Assembly (NCBI GenBank): GCA_021463865.1
Contig: JAJTXY010000002.1
Coordinates: 190,219 to 254,218, forward strand
Direction of reading: 5' to 3'
Length of the DNA stretch: 64,000 nt
Source of the DNA: Anaerolineae bacterium
GTDB taxonomy: Bacteria > Chloroflexota > Anaerolineae > Aggregatilineales > J027
Shown here in pieces: positions 35,514 through 45,003 of this stretch. The notes beneath the pieces were generated by a model, which did not search any database, had not been told where the DNA came from, and saw only the letters and a list, made by a program, of their open reading frames with translations. The translations under genes were made by a program, and so were the position numbers. How positions within the stretch are numbered: position 1 is the stretch's first letter; each line of letters begins with the position of its first letter.

Positions 35514-36239
35514 ATGGACGGGCGGTTGGTTGGTAGTTCTGGCAGCCGCCCATTTTCCTTTTTCCACTTGATAGGCCATCAGCAAAACAAATCCGACCAG
35601 CAATAGTAGTGCAAATTCGGCCCGCACGCTGTTGGAAATCATACCGCCGATGGTATCTGCCGAGTAATGTGCAATGAGAGCCAAAACGATGCAATGCGTG
35701 ACTTTGGCGATCAAAATCGGCAGGAAAACTTTGCTTGTCGGATATGTGGTCATCGCCAGCGGCAAAATAATCAACATATCAGGAATGGGGGTCGCCACAA
35801 TAATAAACACAAAAACGGGGATTGAACTGGGATATTTTCGGATTGTATTTTCGACAAATTGAAACAGAACGGTTTTGGAAAGGCCCTGTATTTTGGCGGT
35901 AATGCGATGTGCCAGCGAATAAGAAATCGTCGCCCCGATGCCTGCCCCTACGCCCGTGCCAATACTTAATGCCATCACCGCCAGCGTATCATGATTGTAA
36001 AATGCGGCTGAAAGCATCGGCAAGGTATATGGCACTTGAATTACTAACGTCGCGTTCCCGACCAGCGCCAGCAAAAAGCCACCTGCCACATCCAGCACCA
36101 ACATCTGGTCAAAAAAAGGTTCAAACGCTATGTGTATCCGTTGAAATTCCTCTAACTGTCCAGACAGCAAAAGCGAGGCACTCAGCAACAGCAAGAGCGC
36201 ACTATATTTCAATTCAAGTCGGTAGCGGCGCAGCATCAT
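35493..36239 (-). CDS. VTT/DedA-like membrane protein
   Basis: 248 residues with about six hydrophobic helices. The pattern GTGVGAGIGATISYSLAHRI followed by a segment with PVFVFIIVATPIPDMLIILP fits the VTT (SNARE-associated, DedA/TMEM41) family, now regarded as lipid flippases or scramblases. The start is one of two consecutive ATG codons at 36239-36234. It converges on the nucleoside importer and overlaps its last gene by 21 bases. Substrate lipid unknown. Confidence 0.7.
   Translation of the reverse strand: MMLRRYRLELKYSALLLLLSASLLLSGQLEEFQRIHIAFEPFFDQMLVLDVAGGFLLALVGNATLVIQVPYTLPMLSAAFYNHDTLAVMALSIGTGVGAGIGATISYSLAHRITAKIQGLSKTVLFQFVENTIRKYPSSIPVFVFIIVATPIPDMLIILPLAMTTYPTSKVFLPILIAKVTHCIVLALIAHYSADTIGGMISNSVRAEFALLLLVGFVLLMAYQVEKGKWAAARTTNQPPVHLAALEI
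35520..35563 (+). terminator. Terminator of the nucleoside importer operon, inside the convergent gene
   Basis: GGGCGG (35520-35525) pairs with CCGCCC (35546-35551) over a 20-base loop, followed by ATTTTCCTTTTT. It lies within the 3' coding region of the VTT gene. Confidence 0.5.
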
Positions 36240-36324
36240 ACCCCCTTCTATTTGGTGAGGGTTGTCATTATACAGGCAGGGGGTTAAGTCCGGTTTAAGG
36301 TTAGGAAAATATTAGGTTACGGCC

Positions 36325-36369
36325 CTGTAACCAGCCTGTAACCGCCCTGTAACGCCCGTTCGTTATCTT
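36325..36369 (+). promoter_or_regulatory. Three 11-bp-spaced direct repeats and -10, operator/promoter of the ABC-two-component operon
   Basis: CTGTAAC occurs at 36325-36331, 36336-36342 and 36347-36353, at exact 11-base steps, the one-helical-turn spacing used by OmpR/PhoB-family regulators and close in sequence to E. coli Pho boxes (CTGTCAT/CTGTAAC). A -10-like TATCTT lies at 36364-36369, about ten bases after the last repeat, with no -35, as in activator-dependent promoters. An OmpR-type regulator is encoded at the end of the downstream operon. Confidence 0.65.
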
Positions 36370-36411
36370 TCTCTCAGATTTGGAAACGTTTTTTGAGAGG
36401 AGAAAGACTGC

Positions 36412-39123
36412 GTGAAATCGCCCGCCTTTGGATTTAGACGAATAACCAGTATTGTGCTACTGGCGGTCATGCTGTTGGCAAGTGTGCTGCCAACAGCCCA
36501 TGCCCAAAACAATACACCCATCTCTTTGGCCCTGCCGAGTTTTTGGCAGAACATCATGGGAGAGGAGTTTTTAGCTGATTTTGAGACCCAATATGGTGTA
36601 GATGTCTATGTCAACTACGTAGACACCGAGTTTTCTTCGGCCAACGACATCGCCACCTTTTTGGACGATGGTCAAGATTATGTGAGTCAAGCCGATGTGC
36701 TGTATGTGGATGATTCTACATTAACACCCGAACGCACCCGCGCCGGATACTTCCTTGATCTCGCCCCATTGATTGCCAGCGATGGGTCGTTGGATACCAA
36801 CGATTTTTATCCCGCCGCTCTGCAATCCTTCCAATGGGACGCCGGAACTTGGGGACTGCCCACGTCGCTAGATGTCATTCTCATCACCTATGATGCCGCC
36901 GCCTTTGATGAAGCAGGCTTGGCCTATCCGACCTCCGCATGGACTCTCGATGATTTTGCCAATGCGGCCCGTGTCTTAGCCCAAATAGATGCCAGCGGCG
37001 CGGTGACAGTCCCCGGTCTATCTGTGCAAACTTTTGGGGATAATCTGGGCTTATTTTTGCGAACGCTGCTGTCACACGGCTTGTATGACGACAGCACCTT
37101 GCCCAACAATCCCTCATTTTCTGACCCCGCCCTTGAAACCCTTTTGACCACATGGAAAGAACTCGTAGATGAGGGAGTTGTCGGGACTAGCTTTGGGGAA
37201 ACATCCGACCAAATTCCGCTGCGTATCGAGCAGAGCATCGGTCTATCTGGTTTTGGCCCGGATTCAGTCCAGCGCAGTGGGGCAATGCTGCCGGGTGACA
37301 CCGTTGGCTTAACCGTTGAAGGCTTCGCGGTAAGCAGTGGTACACAAAACCCCGAATTGGCCTACGAATTGGTCAAATATCTGACGACCCGCCCCGAAAT
37401 CGCCAATTCATTCCAAAGCATTAACCCCGCCCGTCGCAGCATGGTCGGTGTACAGGCGGATACTGGCAATGGACAGGGCGGGCCGGGTGGCGGTGGCGGC
37501 ATCCAATTTGGACGAGGTGGTAATCTCTCCGAAGAAAATCAAGCCATCGTCAATGAGGCCATTGAAAAAGCCCTACCTATTTCGGAGACACGTTTCACCG
37601 ATTATCTCAGTTTCGCCCTACAAAAAATGCAGAATGATGGATTAGACGCCCACAGCGCCCTCCAAGAAGTCGAATTGGAAGCCATGACCGCCATGCAAGC
37701 TGCTGATGAGCGCCGCAATACGGTCACCATTTCGATTATGCCACCACCCGAACCTGTTGTCCTTGCTCCCGGCGAAGTCGCCCTAAATTTTGGTATGGCG
37801 TCCTCATTTATCATGATTGGCCCCGGCGGTGGGTTGCCCAATCAGGAACAATGGGATCAGATTTCGCAGGATTTTGCTGCCAATGACCCTGACGTGGGAG
37901 CAGTAAATGTTGAGCAGGCAATGGGGCGGTCATTGGAAGAGTTGGCGCAACAATATGACTGCTTTACCCTCGGTTACAATGCGGTTTCGGGTGACGCCGA
38001 TCTCAGCAGCATTTTGAGTCTCGACCCCTTCCTCGATACCGATCTCAATTTTAATCGTAACGATGTAATCGGGAACACCCTATCCCAATTACAGGTAGAT
38101 AACAAAACATGGGCCTTGCCAATTGGGATTCAAGCCGACGTGCTGCGGTACGATACCGAGTTATTCAGCAACGCGGGTGTGCCACTGCCCGACGGTGGCT
38201 GGACAGTAGATGAATTTGCCGACGCGCTGGAATCCTTGCAATACGGGCTGGGTGATACCGCCACATTCCAACCAGCCGACCCCGGTGGCACCTATCTGTT
38301 GATGCTCATCGCGGCCTATGGCGGCTTGCCCATTGATTATCGCACCGAACCCCCGACCATCAATTTCACCGATCCCGCGACGGTAGATGCCATTCGTCAG
38401 GTCTTGGATTTAGCCAAGAATGGTTATATCGAATATCAGGAACTCGGCGGGAACACCTTTGCTGTGTCCATTGGCGGGGGTGGTGATTCAACCCCCATTG
38501 CCATCACCACCGACAGCCTCAGTCCATTCAGCTTCCGGCGTGGTGGCCCTCCCGGTAGCCAACAAACCGAAGACACAACCGCAATTGTCAGCTATCCGCG
38601 TGGCACAACTTATAATGTGGCCTCCTATAACATCGTGACGGGGTATGTCAGCGCCACTGCCGAAAATCCCGAAGCGTGTTATCGGTGGTTGAGCGAAATC
38701 GCGCAGCACCCCGAACTCTATTCGGCCATGCCTGCCCGTACTTCGCAACTCAGTGATCCAACCATCACCACCTCTCAAGGGGAAGATTTGACGGCGCTGT
38801 ACAACGAACTTGCCACTACGATTAGCGACCCCAATACCATCACCTTCCCGCAGTCGTTTCGTGAAAGCGGCTCCCCCGCCAATTTCGCCAGAGAGTATTG
38901 GCTAAAGCAGGCGTTTGACCGCTATGTCTTGGAAGACGCAGAATTGGAGACAGAATTGGCACAGGCCCAGCAGTACACCCAAGACTACATTAGCTGTATC
39001 AGCGACCTGCCGCCGTTTGATCCTAGCAGCACCGACCAGAATTACATGCGGGATTATTTCGGGCAAATCACCACCTGTGCGGCAACTGCCGACCCGAATT
39101 ATCCGCTACCCGGTCAGGAATAA
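36412..39123 (+). CDS. Exported protein with two tandem solute-binding (family 1) domains
   Basis: 903 residues with a GTG start nine to ten bases after AGGAG. A signal peptide (RRITSIVLLAVMLLASVLP, cleaved near AHAQ) has no lipobox cysteine. Two successive domains resemble sugar-type extracellular solute-binding proteins (SBP_bac_1). Domain 1, about 35-345, has FWQNIMGEEFLADFETQYG and WGLPTSLDVILITYDAAAF. Domain 2, about 455-840, has WALPIGIQADVLRYDTELF. They are joined by a glycine-rich segment (GGPGGGGGIQFGRGG) and a helical stretch. A duplicated binding protein together with an FtsX/MacB-type permease is unusual, since such permeases do not normally use binding proteins. Perhaps it senses an envelope ligand for the kinase in the operon. 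Confidence 0.82.
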   Translation: MKSPAFGFRRITSIVLLAVMLLASVLPTAHAQNNTPISLALPSFWQNIMGEEFLADFETQYGVDVYVNYVDTEFSSANDIATFLDDGQDYVSQADVLYVDDSTLTPERTRAGYFLDLAPLIASDGSLDTNDFYPAALQSFQWDAGTWGLPTSLDVILITYDAAAFDEAGLAYPTSAWTLDDFANAARVLAQIDASGAVTVPGLSVQTFGDNLGLFLRTLLSHGLYDDSTLPNNPSFSDPALETLLTTWKELVDEGVVGTSFGETSDQIPLRIEQSIGLSGFGPDSVQRSGAMLPGDTVGLTVEGFAVSSGTQNPELAYELVKYLTTRPEIANSFQSINPARRSMVGVQADTGNGQGGPGGGGGIQFGRGGNLSEENQAIVNEAIEKALPISETRFTDYLSFALQKMQNDGLDAHSALQEVELEAMTAMQAADERRNTVTISIMPPPEPVVLAPGEVALNFGMASSFIMIGPGGGLPNQEQWDQISQDFAANDPDVGAVNVEQAMGRSLEELAQQYDCFTLGYNAVSGDADLSSILSLDPFLDTDLNFNRNDVIGNTLSQLQVDNKTWALPIGIQADVLRYDTELFSNAGVPLPDGGWTVDEFADALESLQYGLGDTATFQPADPGGTYLLMLIAAYGGLPIDYRTEPPTINFTDPATVDAIRQVLDLAKNGYIEYQELGGNTFAVSIGGGGDSTPIAITTDSLSPFSFRRGGPPGSQQTEDTTAIVSYPRGTTYNVASYNIVTGYVSATAENPEACYRWLSEIAQHPELYSAMPARTSQLSDPTITTSQGEDLTALYNELATTISDPNTITFPQSFRESGSPANFAREYWLKQAFDRYVLEDAELETELAQAQQYTQDYISCISDLPPFDPSSTDQNYMRDYFGQITTCAATADPNYPLPGQE

Positions 39124-39140
39124 ATCGGTGATGCTGGGGT

Positions 39141-39182
39141 GGAGTGTGCCAAAATTTCGTGGGAGCGTTCTGGCACACTTCC
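39141..39182 (+). terminator. Intercistronic hairpin after the binding-protein gene
   Basis: AGTGTGCCA (39143-39151) pairs perfectly with TGGCACACT (39171-39179), 19-base loop, 19 bases after the stop codon. No long T-tract, so it may protect the upstream message or cause partial termination. Confidence 0.5.
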
Positions 39183-39208
39183 TCCTTCATCCGTAGGAGA
39201 CAACGACT

Positions 39209-41968
39209 ATGTTCCGCCTGTTTGACATCTTGACGCTAGTATTCGAGCGCCTTTGGCAGCACCGGATTTTAGTGTTCTGGACGCTACTTGGCCTTTCAAC
39301 CGCGACGACCCTTGCCCTAAGCCTAACGCTGTATGTGGATGCGGTCTATAGCAATCTGCTCGACGACCAATTAGGCGACCCACCCTATGCCTTCCGTTTT
39401 CGTTATCTAGGGGCATGGGAAGGGAACATCTCACCGCAGGATGTCAGCAGTGCCAGTGCCAGTATCCATCAGGAGTTTGCCCAATCATTCGGTCTGCCTC
39501 TCCTGCGCGAAGCCCAATATATCGGCATCGGTTTTTGGGGGATTCGTAGCGCCGAAAACAACCTCAATATCGGCAATTACAGCATTGGGACACTCGAAGG
39601 GGCGGACGCACAAATTCAAATTATCGCCGGGGAATGGCCTGCGAAATCTACCTCGGTGGATGAAATTCCGGTACTCATTTCGGAAGAACTGTTTTATACA
39701 ACGGGGTTGGAGGTTGGGGATACCCTCACCGCGACCCGTTCCGGCGGCAAAACCGTCACTCTCAAAATCGCAGCGATGTGGCGGGCGGTCAACGTCAATG
39801 ATACGTCGTGGATGCTGCCACCCAAGTTTTTTAATGAAGTGCTGCTTGTCCAACCCACCGACCTAAACGCGATGGTCGAGGGCAACGACTCACCGATTGA
39901 GGAAGTGGACTGGTACGTCCTATTTGATGGCACGGGCCTACGTACCTCGGATGTACAAGCCTTGCTGTCGAATATCATCAATGGTGAGCGGAACGTCAAT
40001 GCGACCTTGCCCGGTATCCGTCTCGATATTTCACCCAAGAACGGCCTAGAATCGTTTAACCAAGAGGTTAACGAACTGCGCCAACAACTCGTCATTGTGG
40101 TGCTACCCGTTGGCGGCCTGATCCTCTATTTCGTGACCATGCTGTCGGGCATGTTGGTGGGTCGTCAGCAGCAGGAAGACGTGATTTTGAGCAGTCGGGG
40201 GATGAGCCGCCGTGCCTTGTTACGTCTACATGCGCTCATGTGGCTGATTCTGGCAGGGATAGCCCTCGGCATTGGCATGTTCGTCGCGCCATCGGTAGTG
40301 GAATTGGTAGGCCGCACCACTTCATTTTTGCGCTTCAACAACCCCACCCCCGATTTAAGCATCCAGTTTACCCAACAGGCGATTTTGCTGGGGGCCGCCA
40401 CCGGGTTGATTGCCGCCAGCAGTGGCCTCTTGATTGCATGGCGCACGACCCGCCAAAACATCACCAGTTTTAAACAGAGCCAAGCACGGGCAGGCAAGGC
40501 GTGGTGGCAGCGTATGTATCTAGATATCCTGCTGCTTATCCCGGCTGCCTATGTGTTTTATAACCTGAACGCCGAAGGGGGATTGCAGGCCGACGCTGAA
40601 AATCCGTTTAGCAATCCACTCGTGTTCCTTGCCCCCACACTGTTTTCACTCGGCCTCACACTGTTGTTCCTGCGTCTCTACCCGATGCTCTTGAATTTCG
40701 GCGCTCGTATGATTGGTATCACCAGCAGCATCGCTTTGTTGATGGCTCTGCGCGAACTGACCCGTTCGATTAGCAGGTATCGTGGGGCACTGTTGATGAT
40801 GTGCTTCACTCTGAGCCTAACCGGATTCACCGCATCTATGGCAAGCACGCTGGATCGCAGTTTGGAAGACACCATCAATTATGAAATTGGTGCCCCGTCG
40901 GTGCTGGTGGTCGCGTCGGAGGCCCAAACCGAAACCACCACCAATGACAGCGGTGAGGCGGAGGAGGAATTGGTCGGCTATAACACCCTGCCTGCCAGCA
41001 ATCTCTTGGCAGTGGAGGGTATTGACAATGTTTCACGGGTGGGCCGCTTCACAACCCAAATTCTGCTGAATAATCAGCGCATCAGTGGTACGACACTGGG
41101 CATTGATCGCGGCGCACTGGCAGCAATCGCCTATTTCCGTGACGACTATGCCGACGAAAGCCTGCCCGCCCTGCTGAACAAACTCGCCGGAAATCGCACG
41201 GGCATCCTATTAAACCGTGAAACTGCCGAAACCTACCATTTGCTAGTAGGCCAAGAAATCACTATGCAGTATTCGGCGTTGGGCGAGACCTATCAGACTA
41301 CTGTGCCCATTGTTGGACTGCTGGATTATTTCCCGACGCTTGACCCAGCAGACGGCTTTTTTGCCATCACCAATCTTGACCCAATTTTTGAACTGGTTGG
41401 GACGGAACTGCCCCATGATGTGTGGATCAGCCTCGCCCCAGATGCGGATCGAGATACGGTTCAGGCAGGTGTTCAAGAAATTGGCTTTCCGGTGCTACGC
41501 TGGCTAGACCCTCAAGAATCGTTGTTGGAAGCGCAACTCGCGCCGGGGCGACGGGGGGTGCTTGGTTTTCTTTCAGTTGGCTTTGCATCTTCAATTGTAT
41601 TGACACTCGTCGGCAGCATTATCCAAAGTACCGCCTCATTTCGCGCTCAGGCTCTGCAACTCGGTTCGCTGCGGGCAATGGGTTTGGGCGGAGGGGCGGT
41701 TGGGGAGTACCTGATTTTTGCACAGGGCATCGCCTCCAGTGGCGGTGTTATCGGCGGCACACTCATCGGGACTGCCACCACTCTGCTGTTTTTGCCACTC
41801 TTGGATTTTAGCGGAGGTCTGCCTCCCTATCTCATCCGCGTGGCATGGGATGAAATCACGTTAGTCTATGGGGTATTTGCGGGAATCCTCATCATCGTAA
41901 CTTTAATGACCACCATCCTCCTCAGCCGCGAGCATCTATCGGCTCTGGTGAAACTGGGGGATGCGTGA
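39209..41968 (+). CDS. FtsX/MacB-type ABC transporter permease
   Basis: 919 residues with AGGAG upstream. One N-terminal helix (about 20-42), a large extracytoplasmic MacB-type domain (about 45-285), then two FtsX-like blocks. The first is around 290-420, containing VGRQQQEDVILSSRGMSRRA. The second is at 775-919, containing FRAQALQLGSLRAMGLGGGA, with another extracytoplasmic domain between. About ten helices in total. This mechanotransmission class moves lipoproteins, peptides or drugs or transmits signals rather than importing solutes. It is coupled to the adaptor gene by overlapping start codons and has two ATPase genes downstream. Confidence 0.86.
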   Translation: MFRLFDILTLVFERLWQHRILVFWTLLGLSTATTLALSLTLYVDAVYSNLLDDQLGDPPYAFRFRYLGAWEGNISPQDVSSASASIHQEFAQSFGLPLLREAQYIGIGFWGIRSAENNLNIGNYSIGTLEGADAQIQIIAGEWPAKSTSVDEIPVLISEELFYTTGLEVGDTLTATRSGGKTVTLKIAAMWRAVNVNDTSWMLPPKFFNEVLLVQPTDLNAMVEGNDSPIEEVDWYVLFDGTGLRTSDVQALLSNIINGERNVNATLPGIRLDISPKNGLESFNQEVNELRQQLVIVVLPVGGLILYFVTMLSGMLVGRQQQEDVILSSRGMSRRALLRLHALMWLILAGIALGIGMFVAPSVVELVGRTTSFLRFNNPTPDLSIQFTQQAILLGAATGLIAASSGLLIAWRTTRQNITSFKQSQARAGKAWWQRMYLDILLLIPAAYVFYNLNAEGGLQADAENPFSNPLVFLAPTLFSLGLTLLFLRLYPMLLNFGARMIGITSSIALLMALRELTRSISRYRGALLMMCFTLSLTGFTASMASTLDRSLEDTINYEIGAPSVLVVASEAQTETTTNDSGEAEEELVGYNTLPASNLLAVEGIDNVSRVGRFTTQILLNNQRISGTTLGIDRGALAAIAYFRDDYADESLPALLNKLAGNRTGILLNRETAETYHLLVGQEITMQYSALGETYQTTVPIVGLLDYFPTLDPADGFFAITNLDPIFELVGTELPHDVWISLAPDADRDTVQAGVQEIGFPVLRWLDPQESLLEAQLAPGRRGVLGFLSVGFASSIVLTLVGSIIQSTASFRAQALQLGSLRAMGLGGGAVGEYLIFAQGIASSGGVIGGTLIGTATTLLFLPLLDFSGGLPPYLIRVAWDEITLVYGVFAGILIIVTLMTTILLSREHLSALVKLGDA

Positions 41969-41988
41969 TGCAGGAGAAATTCGACGAT

Positions 41989-43323
41989 ATGAAAAAACAT
42001 GTTTTCGCTCTGATGGCTTTATTGATGGTGGTATCGGCTTGCACAAATGGCGATCCGAATACAAACGGCCCTTCTGCAACGATTACCTCCATTCCCACCG
42101 CGCCCGCTGCGGCACGTCCCAAATACACCGTGCAGCGGGGTAATGTGGAGGAAATTTTCGAGTTTAGTGGTCGCTGGCAGCCGCGTGATCAAATGGAATT
42201 GTCCTTCGAGATCAACGGTACGATCCGCCAAGTCAATGTGCGGCAGGGCGATGCCGTCAGTACGGGACAGTTGCTTGCCGATTACCAGATTGAAGACCTT
42301 GAAGAACAACTGGTAAGCGCCGAACTATCGCTGGAAACGGCCCAAACCAATTTAGAGACGGGCGCAGGGACGGATGTCCAGTCGGTGGAAGATGCCGAAA
42401 TCCGCTTGGCGAATGCTAAACTAAGTCTTGAGCAGACCAAAGCCAGCCGTGATTGGACAGGGGTCGCCAATGCCCGAATTTCACTCGATGCTGCCCAACG
42501 CGATCTGGAAGACGCCGAACAAGCCTATCAAGAAGCCCTCAGCCATCCTGAACAGGGAGCAAGCGCGGTAGACAACGCCTATACCCAACTGCTCAATGCT
42601 CAAGACAGTCTGCGCCGTGCTGAAAACTCCTATTTCTCAGCCGCCCAAAGCTACAACAATGCCGAGTTCAATATCAAACAGCAGGAAAATTCGGTGATTG
42701 AGGCTGAACTAGCATTGGAACGGGCGCGGAGTGGGCAAGGCGACCCCAGCGGCCTCGAAAATTTGCGGCAGGCCCAATTGAAAGTAGATCAACTCAAAAC
42801 CGATATTGCCCGTTCTTCCCTGTATGCCCCGATTGACGGCGTGATTTTGGAAGTCAGCATCAGCCCCGGCGACCAAGTGACGGCCTACAACGCGGTCATC
42901 ACCATCGGCTTGCCCGAACCCAAAGAGGTCATCGCCAGCCTTGCGATTGGGGATGCCCAAAATCTAAGCGTCGGGATGGTTGGGGTATGTCAGGTCGCCA
43001 ATAAACCAGAAACGGCTGTGCAATGTGCCGTGCGGCGTATCCCCAGCAGCAATCGGGATGCTGACCAAACCACTCGTATCGGGGCGGGTTTTGAAAATTT
43101 GACCGACGGTCAATTGATCCAAGTGTATATGCCACTGCAAATCCGCGAAAACGTTTTGTGGCTACCTCCCGCCGCGATACGCACCTTCCAAAATCGCACC
43201 TTCGTGGTATTGGATACCCCCGACGGACAGCGTTCGGTAGATGTCGAACTCGGCCTGCAAACCGATGATCGGGTCGAAATTATCAGCGGTGTCAACGAGG
43301 GCGATGTCGTCGTCGGGCCATGA
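41989..43323 (+). CDS. Membrane-fusion/periplasmic adaptor lipoprotein (HlyD/MacA type)
   Basis: 444 residues from the ATG at 41989, which opens a lipoprotein signal peptide ending in LMVVSAC (lipid-modified cysteine about residue 18). An upstream ATG at 41965 overlaps the permease stop and would precede the signal by eight residues. It has a lipoyl-like hairpin (INGTIRQVNVRQGDAVSTGQ), a long alpha-helical coiled coil (about 95-250), the return lipoyl half (SLYAPIDGVILEVSISPGDQ) and beta-barrel and C-terminal parts. Matches MacA-like adaptors, which work with MacB-type permeases, here upstream. Confidence 0.86.
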   Translation: MKKHVFALMALLMVVSACTNGDPNTNGPSATITSIPTAPAAARPKYTVQRGNVEEIFEFSGRWQPRDQMELSFEINGTIRQVNVRQGDAVSTGQLLADYQIEDLEEQLVSAELSLETAQTNLETGAGTDVQSVEDAEIRLANAKLSLEQTKASRDWTGVANARISLDAAQRDLEDAEQAYQEALSHPEQGASAVDNAYTQLLNAQDSLRRAENSYFSAAQSYNNAEFNIKQQENSVIEAELALERARSGQGDPSGLENLRQAQLKVDQLKTDIARSSLYAPIDGVILEVSISPGDQVTAYNAVITIGLPEPKEVIASLAIGDAQNLSVGMVGVCQVANKPETAVQCAVRRIPSSNRDADQTTRIGAGFENLTDGQLIQVYMPLQIRENVLWLPPAAIRTFQNRTFVVLDTPDGQRSVDVELGLQTDDRVEIISGVNEGDVVVGP

Positions 43324-43336
43324 TCGAGGTGCAAGC

Positions 43337-44269
43337 GTGACGAGTTATATCTACTGCAAAAATCTGGTGCGGGCCTATCAAGTCGGCGGTCATGAGGTTT
43401 TAGCGCTCAAAGGGGTGGATTTTTCGATGGAACAGGGCGAGATGGTAGCGATTGTCGGGCCAAGCGGTGCAGGCAAAAGCTCCCTGCTGAATTTGTTAGG
43501 AGGATTGGATAAACCCACTGCCGGACAGTTGACGGTAGATGGTCTGAACCTGCTGGAACTTAAAGGCAAGCGGCTGGCGGAATATCGGCTGAAACGGGTC
43601 GGGTTTGTCTGGCAAAACGTCACCCGTAATCTGCTGCCGCATCGCTCCGCCTTTCATAATGTGACCCTGCCCATGACTCTTGCCGGGATGTCCCCTTGGC
43701 AGCGCGGCAAACATGCCCGCGAATTATTGGATGCGGTGGGGCTGAATGACCAAACTCATAAACGACCTGCCACTTTATCAGGTGGTCAGCAACAGCGTGT
43801 TGCTATCGCCGTCGCCCTTGCCAATCGGCCTTCGCTGTTATTGGCGGATGAACCCACCGGCGCATTGGATCGCAAAAACGCGATTCAGGTGATGCAACTG
43901 ATTAATGATTTGCGGGGGCGCTATGGCCTGACGGTGTTGATGGTGACACATGACCTTGATATTGCGGCTTATGCGGATCGCACCTTGACCCTGCGCGATG
44001 GGGCATTGGGCCAAGACGTCTCGCACGCCTACGAAGAAACACCTGTCTTAGATACCGAAGGCAGAATCCAGCTACCCGATACTGCCAAATCACAACTATC
44101 CGAGGCGACCCGTATTGCTGTCGAGGTGCGACCAGAGGGCATTTTGCTGCGACCTGAACACGATGCCCCCGACGATACCCATCTGCTGCTCAATGAGATG
44201 TTCCCGCAAGATGCTCCCCCCACGCGGCGGCGTTTCCTGCGACGGGGTAAGAAACGAGGGGCGGCATGA
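43337..44269 (+). CDS. LolD/MacB-type ABC ATPase, first copy
   Basis: 310 residues from a GTG at 43337, eight bases after GAGG; an in-frame ATG upstream (43241) lies inside the adaptor gene. Walker A GPSGAGKSS, signature LSGGQQQRVAIA, Walker B LLLADEPTGALD and the H-loop VTHD are all intact. Beyond about residue 230 is an 80-residue charged tail containing RRRFLRRGKKRG, not part of the usual domain. It should drive the FtsX-type permease. The next ATPase gene starts within its stop codon (ATGA). Confidence 0.9.
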   Translation: MTSYIYCKNLVRAYQVGGHEVLALKGVDFSMEQGEMVAIVGPSGAGKSSLLNLLGGLDKPTAGQLTVDGLNLLELKGKRLAEYRLKRVGFVWQNVTRNLLPHRSAFHNVTLPMTLAGMSPWQRGKHARELLDAVGLNDQTHKRPATLSGGQQQRVAIAVALANRPSLLLADEPTGALDRKNAIQVMQLINDLRGRYGLTVLMVTHDLDIAAYADRTLTLRDGALGQDVSHAYEETPVLDTEGRIQLPDTAKSQLSEATRIAVEVRPEGILLRPEHDAPDDTHLLLNEMFPQDAPPTRRRFLRRGKKRGAA

Positions 44270-45003
44270 GAAACAATAATCATAAAGGCCACCCCACAAC
44301 CCTCTGTGTGACGGTAGCCCGTGTGGAACGTCGTTTTGGTGATGTTCAGGTGCTGCGCGGGGTAGATTTGAATGTTGAGCGTGGTGAATTGGCAGCCTTA
44401 TATGGCCCATCCGGCAGCGGCAAAACCACCCTCTTGAATCTGATTGGGGCATTGGATCGTCCCACTGCTGGACAAATTGCGTTTTATGGGCAGGATATTT
44501 TGCGGATGAATGACCGTGCCCGTACCAAACTGCGCCGTAAATCCATCGGCTTTATTTTTCAGAGTTCGACGTTGCTGCCGACCTATACTGCCAATGAAAA
44601 CATTGACCTTGCGCTGCGTCTGCTGAAATTAAACGTTTTTGAGCGTAGTCGCCGTGCCAAATCTGCTTTGCAGGCCGTTGGTCTCAGCGCATGGGCCAAT
44701 CATGTCCCCGATGAATTAAGCGGGGGTCAGCGCCAACGGGTTGCCATTGCGCGTGCCCTTGCCATGCACCCCAAGCTGATCCTTGCCGACGAACCCACCA
44801 GCGGTCTAGATACGCGCCTTGCCCGCCGGATGCTGGCACTGTTTCGCAGTATCGCCGCGACGCAGGGCACAACCTTTTTGATCGTCTCCCACGACCCAAT
44901 GGTCATCGAATATGTAGACCATGCTTACGATCTTTTTGACGGGCAATTAACGCCCCGCCTGATTGTCCGAGAAGAAACATCTCAAGAGGAAATCCCATGC
45001 TAA
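44266..45003 (+). CDS. LolD/MacB-type ABC ATPase, second copy
   Basis: 245 residues, four-base overlap with the preceding ATPase. Walker A GPSGSGKTT, signature LSGGQRQRVAIARALA, Walker B LILADEPTSGLD and VSHD are intact. Two different ATPases for one permease suggest a heterodimeric motor, since the single large permease has two FtsX blocks. The LysM gene starts before its stop codon. Confidence 0.9.
   Translation: MRNNNHKGHPTTLCVTVARVERRFGDVQVLRGVDLNVERGELAALYGPSGSGKTTLLNLIGALDRPTAGQIAFYGQDILRMNDRARTKLRRKSIGFIFQSSTLLPTYTANENIDLALRLLKLNVFERSRRAKSALQAVGLSAWANHVPDELSGGQRQRVAIARALAMHPKLILADEPTSGLDTRLARRMLALFRSIAATQGTTFLIVSHDPMVIEYVDHAYDLFDGQLTPRLIVREETSQEEIPC

Noticed and set aside
36325-36353. 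Reading the CTGTAAC repeats as a phosphate-regulon Pho box
   Set aside because: The spacing fits the whole OmpR/PhoB family and no phosphate gene is nearby, so phosphate control is not supported.
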